Source: Paulownia fortunei (Eukaryota; Streptophyta; Magnoliopsida; Lamiales; Paulowniaceae). From it: 64,000 bases of DNA. Below, one piece after another: positions 47,811 to 60,307 of this stretch. The DNA is taken from positions 13,385,278 to 13,449,277 of the forward strand of contig CM033110.1 in NCBI GenBank assembly GCA_019321725.1, written 5' to 3'. Position 1 is the stretch's first letter. Each line of letters opens with the position of its first letter. The position numbers and the translations under genes were made by a program. Below the pieces are notes generated by a model, which was not told the DNA's origin, did not search any database, and saw nothing but the letters and a program-made list of their open reading frames with translations.

Positions 47811-50768
47811 TGTCGGGAAATAGGAAGCTAAGTAGAGGAGACACAGTCCTGCGCATGGGGAATGGAGCAAGAGTTGCTGCATTAGCCATAAGAACTATGT
47901 ACTTAGCTTTAGATAATGGTTTTAAGTTTGTTTTAAATAATTATTTTTATGACCAGAATTGATTAAGAATATTATCTCGATTCTAGTTTTGGATAGAGAA
48001 GGTTTTAGTTTTTCAATAAAATTTATAGTTGTTTCATTTTTAGAAATTCTTCTTTGATCTTTTCTGGTGCATTAACAAATAGTTTATACACACTTACTCC
48101 CTAAAAACCAGTTATGCATATAAACAAAGTAAAATAAAATTAGATAACCAAAATTCCCTTACACTTTGGCACGCTAGACTAGGTCATATTTCTAAAAGAG
48201 GATTAACAAGTTGGCACAATTGTTTGACCTTAGGGAGAGCAAGGACTGCCAATATATGAATCATGTCTTAGAGAAAAAATGACTAAGTCTCCATTTGTTG
48301 GACAAGTGGAACGTGCAAAGAATGTGTTGGATTTGATCCACACATATGTTTGTGGCCACTAAGTGTTAGTGCCCGAGGGAATTTTCACTACTCCATAACC
48401 TTTACCGATGACTTCTCTAGGTATGGTTATGTGTACCTTTTGAGGTAAAGTCTGAAGCCTTTGAGATGTTCAAGGAGTTCAGACATGAAGTAGAGAAACA
48501 AACTGGGCTAAGTATCAAGGCTCTTCGATCAGATCGAGGAGGTGAGTACTTGAGGCCAAGTTTTTGAGTTATCTAAAAGAGAATGGGATTCTCTCACAGT
48601 GGACTCCACCTGCTACTCCCCAGCTCAATGGAGTTGCTGAGCGCAGGAATCGAACTCTGTTAGACATGGTTCAATCTATGATGAGCTTCACTACATTACT
48701 TTTTTCATTCTGGGGTTATGCCCTAGAAACGACAGAATATCTTTGAACAAAGTGCCATCAAAAGCCATGCCCAAAACACCATATGAGATGTGGTGTGGCA
48801 AGTCACCCTTCTACAAATACCTTAGGGTATGGGTGTGGTTGCTTACGTGAAGCAGCAAGTGGGAGATAAGTTGGATATGAGATCCAATTTATACAAGTTC
48901 ATGGGGTATTCAAAGAAGTCTATTGGATACTATTTCTACAACACCTCAGAACAAAAGGTGTTTGTTTCGAGGAACGCCACCTTCATAGAGGAGGAGTTTC
49001 TATTAGATAGAAATGGGCAAGTCGTGGAGCTTGAAGAAGTTCAAGAACCACATAACACCACTGATACCACCATGAAAGTCCTGTCGGCTGAGGCTGGACC
49101 TTTTGATACACAACCTCCTAGGAGATCTGAGAGGATCTCAAAGCTACCTAAGAGGTATAGCTTTTTGTTGGAGAACAGCGAAGAGAGTCTTCCTTTGGGT
49201 AGTGATCTGAGGACCTATGGAGAAGCAATGTCGGACATCAATTCAGGAAAATGGCATGAAGCCATGCAGTTTGAGATAGACTCCATGTACTCCACAAGGT
49301 ATGGACCTTAGTGGACCCCCCATAAGGAATTGTTCCCATTGGCTACAAATGAGTCTACAAGCGGAAGCTTGAAGTAAATAGAGAGATAGTGACCTATAAA
49401 GCTCGATTGGTCGTAAAAGGTTATACTCAGAAGCAAGGAATTGACTATGAGGAAACTTTTTCGCTAGTTGCAATAATTAAATACATTCGGATTCTGCTTG
49501 TTATATCTGCATATTATGACTATGAAATATGGCAGATGGATGTGAAGACCGCCTTCCTAAATAGAAACATTAAGGAAGAGATATACATAAGGCAGCCTGA
49601 GGGCTTCATATCCAGTGGGAGTGAGCAAAATGTTACAAACTCCAGAAATTCATTTATGGACTTAAACAAGCTTCCCGAAGCTGGAACATCTGATTTGATG
49701 AGATAATCAAAATATTTGATTTTCATAAGAACCCGGATGAACCTTGTGTGTACAAGAAGGTTAGTGGAAGTGCAGTGACATTTATTGTGTTATATGTTGA
49801 CGACATCTTACTCATTAGAATGATGTAGAGATGCTGCAGTCAACTAAGACTTGGTTGTCTAACCAATTCTTCATAAAGGATTTGGGAGATGCATCTTCTA
49901 TCTTTGGTATAAAGATCTATAGGGATAGATCTAGAATGATGATTGGATTGTCCTAATCCACGTACATAGATAAGATTCTAAAGAGGTTTAGCATAGAGGA
50001 ATCCAAGAGGGGATTCCTGCCAATAAGTCATGGCGTTTCTCTCTCGAAGTATATGTCACCTAAGATTCCCGAGGAAAGAGAAAGGATGACTTGCATATCT
50101 TATGCATCGCCATTGGAAGCATAATGTATGGTATGCTATGTACGAGGCCTGATGTCACACATGCTCTGAGTCTCATGAGCAGATATCAGTCTAATCCAGA
50201 CGAAGAGCATTGAAGCCGTGAAAATGATCTTAAGTACTTGAGAAGGACTAAGGATATCTTCTTAGTATACGACAATGGGAAAATGAAGCTAGAAGGTTAT
50301 ACCAATTCTAGTTTCCAGTCGGATATAGACGACTCAAAGTCGATGTCTGGATTCATATTCATCTTGAATGGTGGTGCGATTAGCTTGAAGAGTTCCAAGC
50401 AAGAGACGATTGCAAACTCCACTACTGAGGCTGAGTATATTGCTGCATCTGATACAACAAAGGAGGTTGTTTGGATAAGGAACTTTATCCAAGAGTTGGG
50501 TGTAGTTCCATCTATTGTTGATCCAGTATTGATATACTGTGATAACAATGGGGCTATTGTGCAAGCAAATGAGCTAAGATCTCATCAACGGTCCAAATAT
50601 ATAATGAGACGATACCACCTGATCAGAGAGATCATTGGTAGGGGCGATGTCATAGTGGATAAAGTCGCCTCGGCAGAAAATGTAGCAGACCCACTGACTA
50701 AGCGTTTAGCGTAGAAAGTATTTGACGGACAACTTGAAAAGATGGGCCTGAAATACATGGGCAATTAG
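47811..50768 (+). pseudogene. Copia-1 pol: protease remnant, integrase, RT, RNase H
   Basis: The order integrase before RT identifies Ty1/copia. After a decayed protease region (about 47811-48010) come a pre-integrase zinc region (LGHISKRG-like, about 48180), MTKSPFVGQVERAKNVLDL (about 48279), the integrase core with LRSDRGGEY and ENGILSQWTPPATPQLNGVA, and the C-terminal part with DMRSNLYKFMGYSKKSIGYY (about 48868). RT has YKARLVVKGYTQKQGIDYEE, WQMDVKTAFLNRNI and the catalytic YVDDILLI (about 49789). RNase H (50238-50711) has SKQETIANSTTEAEYIA and ends ADPLTKRLA. The final stop is at 50766. At least five frame breaks are visible. It copied and integrated the element's cDNA when active. Confidence 0.88.
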
Positions 50769-50787
50769 CCTAGGACAAGTGAAAGAT
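50769..50787 (+). promoter_or_regulatory. Copia-1 polypurine tract region
   Basis: 'aggacaagtgaaaga' lies directly before the 3' LTR. The Copia-2 equivalent (agtgggaga) is better preserved. Confidence 0.5.
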
Positions 50788-52612
50788 TGTTAGAGTAGTG
50801 CCCGATGCACCAATTAGTTGGCCATTATTTACTCTTGTAATAGACTTTCTCAGTTGTAATACATTTATTAAAGGTATTTTCTTTATCTTATGGCTCGCAT
50901 TTATTTATTGCACATTAGATAAAGTCCTAGATCAATTATAGCTATGGGGGCATGGTTGCGCATATGATGGCGATTATAGAACATGCCTCTATGGCTTGAG
51001 AAGGGACATCGAATAGCCTAATAAATTCGCACATACGATGCATGCTCGTAAGATGAGGATATCTCATTCCATGGACATCAACGTAGAGACGCAAACTACA
51101 TGTATGCGGGTGCTTGTTAGAGAACAAGACCTGCTTGAAATTCTTAGTTGGAAATCCCAAATGTCGAATTAAGAATTTCTACGTTACGATAGTGCACGAC
51201 TAGTCCTTTGACTTGAGGCACCATGGTAACCTTATACATGTAATGCCTTACTTAGTGTATCTTCTGATTGCCTGACAATTATAAAGGGTTATGTTGGGTA
51301 TTGTATTTATGCGTATGAAGGTTAATGAGTGGCCAACAAAAGATTCATCACTTGTCGGTATAACAAGTAAATCTTCTATATTTTCATAGTTCGTGACTCG
51401 GAAGACCTTGGAATATCATAAAAGGGTTTCTGATGATTCATTAAGAGTCACTGCAACTTGAAATGAAATCATAGATATTGAGTCGATTAAGGTTTCGACT
51501 ATTATCCATACCCTAAACTCAATCAGAGATTAGTTAATGAAAGCACTTTACGTGCATGGTACTCGTAACTGGAATAGGATCACTTGCTGTTTCACCTAAG
51601 ACTAGTTTGCCATGATTACTCGCTAAGTGTTTTCACGGATAGTGAGGTTTTAGGAATTAAAGAGTTGATTCCTAGCAGATTAATTAATTGAATTAATTAA
51701 TCAGAATAATTGTTATTCATAAGTTGCAAATATTGCAAGCCCACTACTAGCTTCGAAGTGAACCTAAAATGTCACACACAATTTGGAATGGAACATCTCT
51801 AGTCTATAAATCATCCAAGGGGTTGGATATAATTAATTAATTAGATTAATTAATTAAAAATTAAATTAATTCAAAGAGTTGAACTAATTATTCAATTAAA
51901 TAGTAGGACTATTTAATTGGACCTAATGAGATTAGGAATCCAATTGGAGTGAAGAAATTAATTGATTAGATCAATTAATTTAGACTTGGACTAATTTAAT
52001 TAATTGGATTAATTAAATGGACTTGGAGAAGTTCAAGCCCAAGTTTAATTAAACTTGTTGGAAGCCCACGTGAAAATAAGAGAAATTAAATAAGTGAATA
52101 AGATTTACTTATTTAAGTAATATATGATATTATACATATGAATTTATGGGACAATTCATAGCTTGGAAGACAAGACGAAACGCAAATGTTGCCCTAATTT
52201 TGCAAGCAAAATTCGACCATAATGAAAAAAAAACAAAGAAAATATTTTTTTTTGTGCATGTGTTTTTAGTTTGTTAAGGAAAGTGAAACTTTTCCATACA
52301 AACTAATTACCATGTGAGGATGAAATTAGGGTTGCCGTAATTTTGTAGCCTCCTTATATATATGATATATTGAAGATAAAATTGATCTATCCAACACTCT
52401 TGTAATTTTCGGCCATAGCAAGAATTAGAAGAAAAATTATTTTCTTCATTTTCATCTTCTCTTGTATTGCTCAAGTGCATTTTTTAATTGTTCTTCTTTT
52501 ACAAGTTAAATAAGAATAATTGAATAAACTTTATTCTCTTAATTCACAAGTTGGATTGAAAGGTTATAAGTTCACTCCACACTAGACTAGAAAAAAAAAA
52601 TAGTAGAAACTA
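50788..52612 (+). repeat. Copia-1 3' LTR, truncated
   Basis: It matches 43053-44920 closely, with small deletions (for example about 40 bp near 50998). Homology stops at 'tagtagaaac' (about 52612); the last ~300 bp of the LTR are missing and Copia-2 LTR sequence follows. Confidence 0.8.
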
Positions 52613-53042
52613 GCCACTGTTAGCTTAATTGTGAACTAAAGGATCACACGCAATTTGAGATGGAATATTTCTAACTTAAGAATTGATCAAGAGTTGAATC
52701 AATTAATTAATGGAGATTAATTAGTTGGTGCTTAAATTTAATTCAATGGTTGAATTTAATTATTCAATTAAATAATTAAATTATTTAATTGGACCTAATA
52801 AGATTAGGAGACCCAATTAGAGTGAACAATTATTTGATTGAATTAATTAATTGTGCAGACCATAAATTAATTATTGAACTAATTTACTTAATTAAATAAT
52901 TAGTTATTTAATTATGCTTAATTGATTAGGTGGGCTAGATGGAATTAATTAATTGAATTTGAGTTTAAACAATTAATTGAATTAATTTTGGAATTTGGTA
53001 TTAAATCCATGTCCAATTTTAAAAGGTCCATTAGGAGAGGCC
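52613..53042 (+). repeat. Copia-2 5' LTR, second part
   Basis: This matches 56024-56458 ('gccactgttag' against 'gccactattaa', through 'ccattaggagagg'). It starts about 730 bp further into the LTR than the first part ends, and its 3' edge is fused to integrase sequence. Confidence 0.7.
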
Positions 53043-55008
53043 ATCAAAGTTGGTGTCCAAAATACCATATGAGATATGATGTGGGAAACCACCCTCTTAC
53101 AAATACCTTAGGGTATAGGGGTGTGTTGTTTACGTGAAGTAGTAATTAGGAGATAAATTAGATATGAGATCTAATTTATGTAAGTTCGTGGGGTATCCAA
53201 ACGAATTCATTGGATACTATTTCTACGACTACTCGAAACAAAGGGTGTTTGTCTCGAGGAATGCCACATTCTTAGAGGAGGAGTTTCTATTGGATAGAAA
53301 TGGTGAAGTCGTGGAACTTGAAGAAATTCAAGAACCATAAAACCTCCCAACAGACATAGTAATGGGCCAACTAGCTAAGGTTGGGCCTTCGAACACACAA
53401 CTTTCTAAGAGATCTGAAAGGATCTCAAGGCCACCGAGTGGTATGGCTTTTTGTTAGAGAACAATGAGGAGAATCTTCGCTTGGATAGTGATCTAAGGAC
53501 TTATGGAGAGGCGATGTCTGACATTAACTTGGGAAGTTGGCAAGATGCTATGAAATCTGAGATGGACTCCATATACTCCAACAAGGTATGGATCATAGTG
53601 GATCCACCATAGGGAATAATTTCTATTGGTTGCAAATGAGTCTACAAGTGGAAGCTTGAAGTAAATAGAGAGGTAGTAACCTACAAATCACAACTCATCA
53701 TAAAAGGTTATACTTAGAAGCAAAGAATTGATAATGATAAAACTTTTTGCTAGTGGCGATGCTTAAACCAATCTGGATACTACTGGTCATATCAGCATAT
53801 TATGATTATGAGATATGGCAAATAGATGTGAAGACTGCTTTCCTTAATGGTAGCCACAAGGTTTCATATCCAAATGGAGTGAACAAAAGGTTTGCAAGCT
53901 TTGAAGATCTATTTATGGACTCAAACAGGCTTTATGAAGCTGGAACATTCGGTTTGATAAAGTAATTAAATCATTTAATTTCCATAAGAACCCAGATGAA
54001 CCTTGTATCTATAAGAAAGTTAGTGGAAATGTAGTGATATTTATTATGTTGTATGTCGACGACATCCTACTCATTGGGAATGACGTAGGGATGATGCAGT
54101 CAACTAAGACTTGGTTGTCTAACCAATTCTCCATGAAGGATTTGGGAGAAGCATCCTTTATTCAGAGAATGAAGATCTATAGGACTATCCCAATCCACAT
54201 ATATAGACACAATACTAAAAAGTTTTAGCATGGAGGAATCTAAGCGATAATTCTTACTAATGAGTCATGGCATTTCTCTCTTAAAGGCTATGTCTCCAAT
54301 GACTCATGAGTAGAGAGAAAGAATGACCCGCATACCTTATACATCTGCCATTGGAAGCATAATGTATGAAATGCTATGTCCGAGGCCTAATTTCGCATAT
54401 GCTCTTTGTGACATAAGCAGATATCATTCTAATCCAAGTGAAGAATATTGGAAGACTGTAAAGATGATCCTCAAGTATTTGAGAAGAATTAAGGATATCT
54501 TTCTTGTATACGGCTTTAGAGAACTGAAATTAGAAGGTTACATCGATTCTAGTTTTCATTTTGATATAGATGACTCAAAATCCATATTCGGATATGTATT
54601 CACCATAAATGGTGGTGCAGTTAATTGAAAGTGTTCCAAGTAGGAGACGATCATAGATTCTACCACTGAGGCTTAATATATTCTTGCATGTGATGCAGCA
54701 AAGGAAGTTGTTTAGATGAAGAGCTTCGTCCAAGAGTTGGGTGTAGTTCCATCTGTTGTTGATCTTATATTGATACATTGTGATAACAACAGAGCTATTA
54801 TGCAAGCAAAAGAACCAAGATCTCATCAAAGATCTAAGCATATTATGATGTGATACCACCTAATTAGAGAGATCAATATAGAGACGACGTCATAGTTGAT
54901 AAAGTCACTTCTGCAGAAAATATAGTGGGCCCACTGACCAAACCCCTAGCACAGAAGGTATCCAACGGATATCTTGCGAAGATGGGTCTGAAGTACATGG
55001 GCAATTGA
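53043..55008 (+). pseudogene. Copia-2 pol remnant: integrase end, RT, RNase H
   Basis: It is homologous to 48746-50768 of Copia-1 throughout. It opens in the C-terminal integrase region (CCATATGAGAT at about 53063, then DMRSNLCKFVGYPN-like). RT has WILLVISAYYDYEIWQIDVK (53780), a short deletion around the AFLN block, and an intact catalytic YVDDILLIGND (about 54049) followed by NQFSMKDLGEA. RNase H starts near 54480 and ends with the GNXX-stop at 55006. Stops and indels are more frequent than in Copia-1, in line with greater age. Confidence 0.8.
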
Positions 55009-55018
55009 CACTATGGCA

Positions 55019-55028
55019 AGTGGGAGAT
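55019..55028 (+). promoter_or_regulatory. Copia-2 polypurine tract
   Basis: AGTGGGAGAT directly before the 3' LTR start TGTTAGAG. Confidence 0.6.
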
Positions 55029-57161
55029 TGTTAGAGTAGTGTTCGATCCTTCAATTAGATTGAGCATCTTTTATACTCTTATATTTGTAAAAATAATCTT
55101 TCTCAAATCATATTAATAAAATAGGCAAATTTATTTATCTTTAATTATGTATAGTAATTAGGTAAAATCCCTAGACCAAACTTAGTTATGAGGCATAGTT
55201 ATGCATTTGATGGTGATCATGGAATATGCATCTAAGGCTTAGTCTTAAATAAGTTTGAGTCGAGGGCTTTTTGAGATTATACATCGAATAGCCCAATAGA
55301 CTCGCGTATACGAAGCTTGCTTGCATAAAGAGGATGTTTCACTCCACGGCGTAGTAAAGCTGGTGCATGTATGCTGGTGCTTGTCTGAGAACAAGTATAC
55401 TGAACAGACCCCTAGAAATTTTTAATTGGAAATATTGATTATCAAAATAAGAATCTCCTTGTTATGATAGTACATGATTAATCCTTAGACTTGAGGCACT
55501 ATAGTATTCTTGTGCATGTTGTGTTCCATTTTAATATATCTTTTGATTGTTTGACAATCACAAAAGAGGTACGTTGGATGTTGTATTGACATGTATGGAG
55601 ATTAATGAGTTGTCAAGAAATGATTTGTCACTTGTCTGGCACAATAAGTGAATCTCCTATATTTTCATAGTTCATGACTCAAAAATCCTTGGCAAAGGTA
55701 GGATAAATGTTGGATGGGATTTTCTAACGATTCATTATAAGCCATTGCAACTTAAAATAAAATCATAGTTATTGAGTCAATTAGGATTTTTACTATTAAT
55801 CCATGCCCTAAACTAATGGAGAGGTTAAATGACGGAAGGACCTTATGTATATGGTACCCGTAATTGAAATAGATTCACTCGCTAATTCACCTAAGACTAG
55901 GTAGTCATAACACACTTGTTAGGTGTTTCCCATGACTTGTGAGGTTCTTAAAATTAAAAAGTTAATTTCAAGAGAATTAATTAATTGGAATAATTGTTAT
56001 TCATAAGTTGCAAATATTGCAAGCCACTATTAATTTAGTTGTAAATCTAATGGGTCACATATAAATTGAGATGAATATTTTTAACTTGAGAATTGATCCA
56101 ATTAGTTGGATCTAATTAATTTATGGAGATTAATTAATTGGAGCTTAAATTAATTCAATGAGTTGAATTAATATTCACTAAATAATTAAATTATTTAAGT
56201 GCACCTAATAAGATTAAGAGGTCCAATTAGAGTGAAATAATTATTTGATTGGATTAAATAATTGTTTAAACTATAAATTAATTTAATTGTTAAATTAATT
56301 TACGCAATTAAGTAATTGGATTACTTAATTAGGCCTAATTTGATTAGGTGGGTTAGATGGAATTAATTAACTAAATTTAGGTTTAAACATTTAATTGGAT
56401 TAATTATGTAATTTATTTTTAAATCCAATTCCAATTCAAATAAACCCATTAGGAGAGGTCCATGAGGGTTGTTTGAAAAAGATGGAAAACCCAAGAGTTT
56501 TATATTCTTCAAAATCTCTACGTATCTTTGCAAGATACAAGAGATAGAGTTGAATTTTTTTGGGAGATTTGGAATCGACCAAAAACTTTCCAACCAATAA
56601 AAAAAAGAAGGCCAAAAATAGAAAGAGTGGGACTCTTAGAATTTTTGACCTATTCTATGTATACAAAAGGGGGAAAAATTAGAAGTAATTTTTACTCCAT
56701 ATTTTCGGCAATTAAGAGAGCATTAAGAGAGAAAATTGTATCTTTCTTTCATCTTTTCTACAACCAAAAATTCCATCCTTTCTTCAAAGTATTAGTTATT
56801 TTTATCACAAGCTGATACTAAGAATTAATATTCACAAAAAACACTCCAAAAGCTAGGTTAGTAAAGAAATCAGAATTGCTAGCAGAGTTCTAATTTTATG
56901 TTCGTGCTGAAAGTGTGGACTGCTTTAGAGAGGAGACACTTGGATCCCTGTAAATCGAATTTAGAAAGGGTCTTGTAATTGATTGTTTCTAACCTTATAA
57001 CAATCAGAGTACTCAAAAGTATAAATCAAAAAATTTGTTTATTTTTACAACAATTGGAAATTGCAAGATAGTTAGAAATTGCATTATATTTGGGGTGTTG
57101 TTATAATTGTTATGTCATTTTTTTTTCTTTGCATACACCTCGGGATCAATTAAACCCAATA
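55029..57161 (+). repeat. Copia-2 3' LTR (~2.1 kb)
   Basis: It starts TGTTAGAGTAGTGTTCG and ends near CCCAATA, aligned with CCCAACA of Copia-1. It shares both ends and several internal blocks with the Copia-1 LTR, so the two are related subfamilies. The flanks (gttag before 42791, atgag after 57161) agree at only three of five bases. Confidence 0.75.
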
Positions 57162-57560
57162 ATGAGATCATGCGTCTAGAGGAGAAGGTGGATCAGATGA
57201 CCAAGGAGCATAAATCTTTGTTGCAAGATTTAACCGTGAGATAGTGATTGGTGAATTGTTACTCAAGACTAAGTTTAGAGAGCATTTTGTAGCCAAGATG
57301 AGGATTGTTGTGTTATCCACATATGCCTATATAACTTGAAGGGCTTAGGTTGTGTTAGCGAGGAAATAGTCATGCTTGGACCCAAGAGTGCCAAATACTG
57401 AAGAGAGTGCTATGGTAGATACTAGAGCATCAAAAGCAGTCGATGATAGAGCTATTTGAGATAACTGGGGATAAAGTTGTAGGAGGAGCCCTTGGTGATG
57501 AAGCTTGTGAGATAGTTGGGGATGGAGTTGTTGGAGGAGCCCCCAGGACGTAGTTGTTTA
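57162..57560 (+). pseudogene. Antisense extra ORF of the Tat-like element, C-terminal part
   Basis: Directly after the Copia-2 LTR a plus-strand frame reads EIMRLEEKVDQMTKEHKSLL, a heptad-like, charged stretch expected for a coiled coil. Then come KTKFREHFVAKMRIVVLST and, after frameshifts, an ESAMVDTRASKAVDDRAI block. It continues the Glu/Arg-rich end of the fragment at 41600-42790, from which it was separated by the copia nest. The coiled-coil tail fits the 'putative gypsy type transposon' proteins. Stops and frameshifts are present. Confidence 0.45.
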
Positions 57561-57859
57561 GATAAGATGCTAATGAGATATTTATTCCACACTTGGACAT
57601 TTTTCTACCCTTTTTTTCTTAGGTTTATCATTTCATGTTTGCTGAACACATATTTTGTTGGCTTTCTTTATTTTTGCATATGTGTTTGAGGTGTTTATGT
57701 CTGCCAAGGGTTGGCACACTATTATTGCCTTATTATTTCTGTTATGATGATCATGCTTATTGAATATAACTTTTGCCTTTTTTATGTTATGTTACTTCCT
57801 CATGGTAGCGTGATATAGCCTTTTCATGAGTGTATAATTTGATCATCATCTTCACCATA
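57561..57859. other. AT-rich non-coding spacer of the Tat-like element
   Basis: T-rich sequence without ORF, leading into the minisatellite. Confidence 0.4.
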
Positions 57860-58550
57860 GATTGCTCGAAGCAGCCATTTACAGGTTCTGGGAATTTGCC
57901 AAAGATGGCACAGAGCCTCCACTTACAAGATTTAATAGTTTGCCAGGGATGACACTAAACCACCACTTACAGGACTTGGAGATTTGCTAAGGATGGCACA
58001 AACCCACCTCTTATAGGATTTATATAGATGTTATGGATTGTATAGAGCAACCTCTTATAGGACTTATATGTTAAGGATTGCATAGAGCAACTCCTTATAG
58101 GACTTATGTAAGTGTCATGGTTTGCTCAGAGCAACCTCTTATAGGACTTAAGTTTTGTCTGGGATGGTATGGAGCTACTCTTTTTGGGACTATTATTTTT
58201 TCTTGGGTCAGCATGAAGTCAACCTTATCGGGACTTTTGATTATGCTCAGGCCAACTTAGAGCCAATATTATCGAGACTTTTGTGTCTGCCCTGGCCAGC
58301 ACGAAGCTAAACTTATTAGGATTTTTATTTATGCCCAGACTAGCACAGATCCAACCTTGACGGGACTTTTATTTATGCTCGGGCTAGCATGGATCAAATC
58401 TTATTGTGACTTTTATTTATGCCCAGGCAAACATGGAGCTACCATTATCGGGACTTAAAAATTCATCATGGATTGCACGGAGCAACCTCTCATAAATAAT
58501 TTTATTTGAGGGCTCGTGTTATGGACTGCGATCCACAATCTCTTAAAGGC
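57860..58550 (+). repeat. Minisatellite, ~13-14 units of about 50 bp
   Basis: Each unit contains a 'gccagg..agcatggagc' part, a 'caaccttat' part and 'gggactt', with T-rich spacing. Left units (57870-58150) form one subtype ('agagcaacctcttataggac') and middle units (58190-58460) another ('cgggacttttatttatgcc'). The first subtype returns at the end (58465-58490). It has no uninterrupted frame. Confidence 0.8.
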
Positions 58551-60170
58551 TACTATAAGTGGTGTTCCTTGAAAAAGCATATTGTAAGTGGGGTGTGATT
58601 CTTCGAGATGTTCCAGTTGAGGCACAATGTTAGAGAGATTGTTAGTCGAGGTATGCCACTTGAGAAAGGCTGATCGAGATGGTCAGCCGAGGTAGATCGG
58701 CCATTGGTAGAGGCATGAGGATGAATTTGGTTCATGATCTTGCATTTTATTTTCTTGCCCCTTTGACACTCTAGGTTGGAGTGCACCTGCTCCAAAGAAG
58801 TTGGGAGTCTTACCTGGATTTAATGAGGTTGTGTAATATCTTCATTTCTAGCATATCCTTTAGGATGTTGGTGTGGCATTCCCTTGTCATGCTTTAGTCT
58901 TCTTTTTAAGCTAGGAGCATACAACCTCTTCAATGTAGATATATTCCTCTACTAGTCTCGACAACTTATCCAGAGATTCTGAAGGTTTTCCTACAATAGA
59001 TTCGTTGAGTCTTTCTTTACATGATGTTTTGCTATAAGATACCAACAAGGAGCTCGTGGTTGATGTGTGACACTTTATTCATAGCTTCGACAAACTGTTG
59101 GATGTATTCCCTTAAGCCTTCATTGTCTTTCTGCTTTATCATGAACAAGTATGCGACTATCTTGGGGTACTTCTTGTTGATGGGAAATTGATGTAAAAAG
59201 TGCATCATCTGTTGTTCCAATTCAGTGATGGCTCCAGCGGGTAGCTACGGATCCAAGTTAGCATGCACTTAACAAACGTCATGCAGAATATTTTTATCTA
59301 AGTACTCTTATGGTTTTCAGTGTTATTGCACTCTGATAGGCTGGATATCATTATTCCCAATGGTTGGGGTTCAGCCAGTGTAGCTACAAAAATAGATTTT
59401 ACCTTAGGAACATCCACCACTAGTAGCAAATCTTCACCCGTTTGCTCTTTAGTCCGTGGTGGGATGCAATGAGATACTGCAAGAGCCTTGTCCTTCTCGA
59501 GGGTGGTTATTTTATTCCTTATCCAGAGAGAGTTTCTCCACTAGTTAATTTTTCTATTACCATCTCCATTAGAATTCGTTTTCTCTAGAGATTGATTTAA
59601 TCCTTTACTTTGATGAGAGGAGAGAGAATGGTGCTCAACATGTTATGTATTGGGTGATAGCTCTTGCTGCAACTCTAGTGGAAATGTCATCCAGCAAAGC
59701 TTGGAGCTCTTCCGAGATGAGTTGGAGTGCAATTGCTTCTGTTAGAGGTCTCTTGTCTGGGTTCCGCTGAGTCGAACACTTCTGGGATAAGAAGGTAGAA
59801 GATCTTAAGACCACTGGGGTAGACGTTTCATAAACTGTTAGGATAGAGAATAGATACTCCTGTCGCCGCTGGGGCAGAAATTCCTATGGCCGTAAAAGTT
59901 TTTAAGGCCGCTGGGACAGACGCTTCAGGTGGATTCTCCTGCAGCCGCTAGTCTGGTAGGCACTTCTGATAAACTTTGAGAGCTGTCGATATACTCCACT
60001 CTTATTAGTCCTTTATTCTTAGTGAGAATTTCACAATTGGTAGTTGCTGCTTCGATATCACAGGAGCCTGTTGGCGTTGAGACATTAAAGGTTATTAGAG
60101 CGGGACCACAGGGGGCCACAGATCTACTCATGACTTTCCCCATCTGGTTTCTAGCGGGAGTCACATATAC
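58551..60170 (-). pseudogene. Tat-like Ty3 gag remnant
   Basis: The clearest part is 59220 down to 58900 on the minus strand: an open 62-codon run with AYLFMIKQKDNEGLREYIQQ and NKVSHINHELLVGIL. Then, in shifted frames, SIVGKPSESLDKLSRLVEEY follows. This is the Retrotrans_gag capsid pattern of the Tat branch ('QK..ESLR.Y..RF', 'NHELL', 'P.TLD.L...A..YI'). Upstream (60164 to 59925) another open run of 79 codons may be the N-terminal part. Stops and frameshifts break the gene. Position between the right LTR and the minisatellite fits a minus-strand element. Confidence 0.65.
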
Positions 60171-60307
60171 TTATCTCTTTAACTTGTGATTAGGTCTGTA
60201 TCCTTAATGTCGAGGTAAAAGTTTGCATAGACGACATCAAAATGATGCAGTATGTTACCTGAACTTGGGGTGCGAACAACTCCTATGGAATTAATCCTTC
60301 TAGTAGT

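Larger units (their letters stand above)
43053..52612 (+). mobile_element. Copia-1: younger Ty1/copia element nested in Copia-2
   Basis: A complete 5' LTR, initiator-Met-type primer site, long leader, gag, pol, polypurine tract and a 3' LTR lacking its last ~300 bp lie in the right order on the plus strand. The two LTRs are clearly more alike than the Copia-2 LTR remnants, which fits a later insertion. Gag and pol each carry several stops and frameshifts, so it is no longer autonomous. Confidence 0.85.
42791..57161 (+). mobile_element. Copia-2: older Ty1/copia element, interrupted and deleted
   Basis: The LTR start at 42791 (TGTTATAG) matches the 3' LTR at 55029. After 262 bp it is interrupted by Copia-1. 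LTR sequence resumes at 52613, runs to about 53042 and is then joined directly to the end of integrase, so leader, gag and most of integrase are gone. RT and RNase H (to 55008), the polypurine tract and a complete 3' LTR (55029-57161) remain. It sits inside the antisense ORF of the Tat-like element. Confidence 0.7.

Noticed and set aside
57860..58550. CRISPR-like regular repeats
   Set aside because: Units are adjacent and degenerate without unique spacers, and the genome is a plant's; it is a minisatellite.
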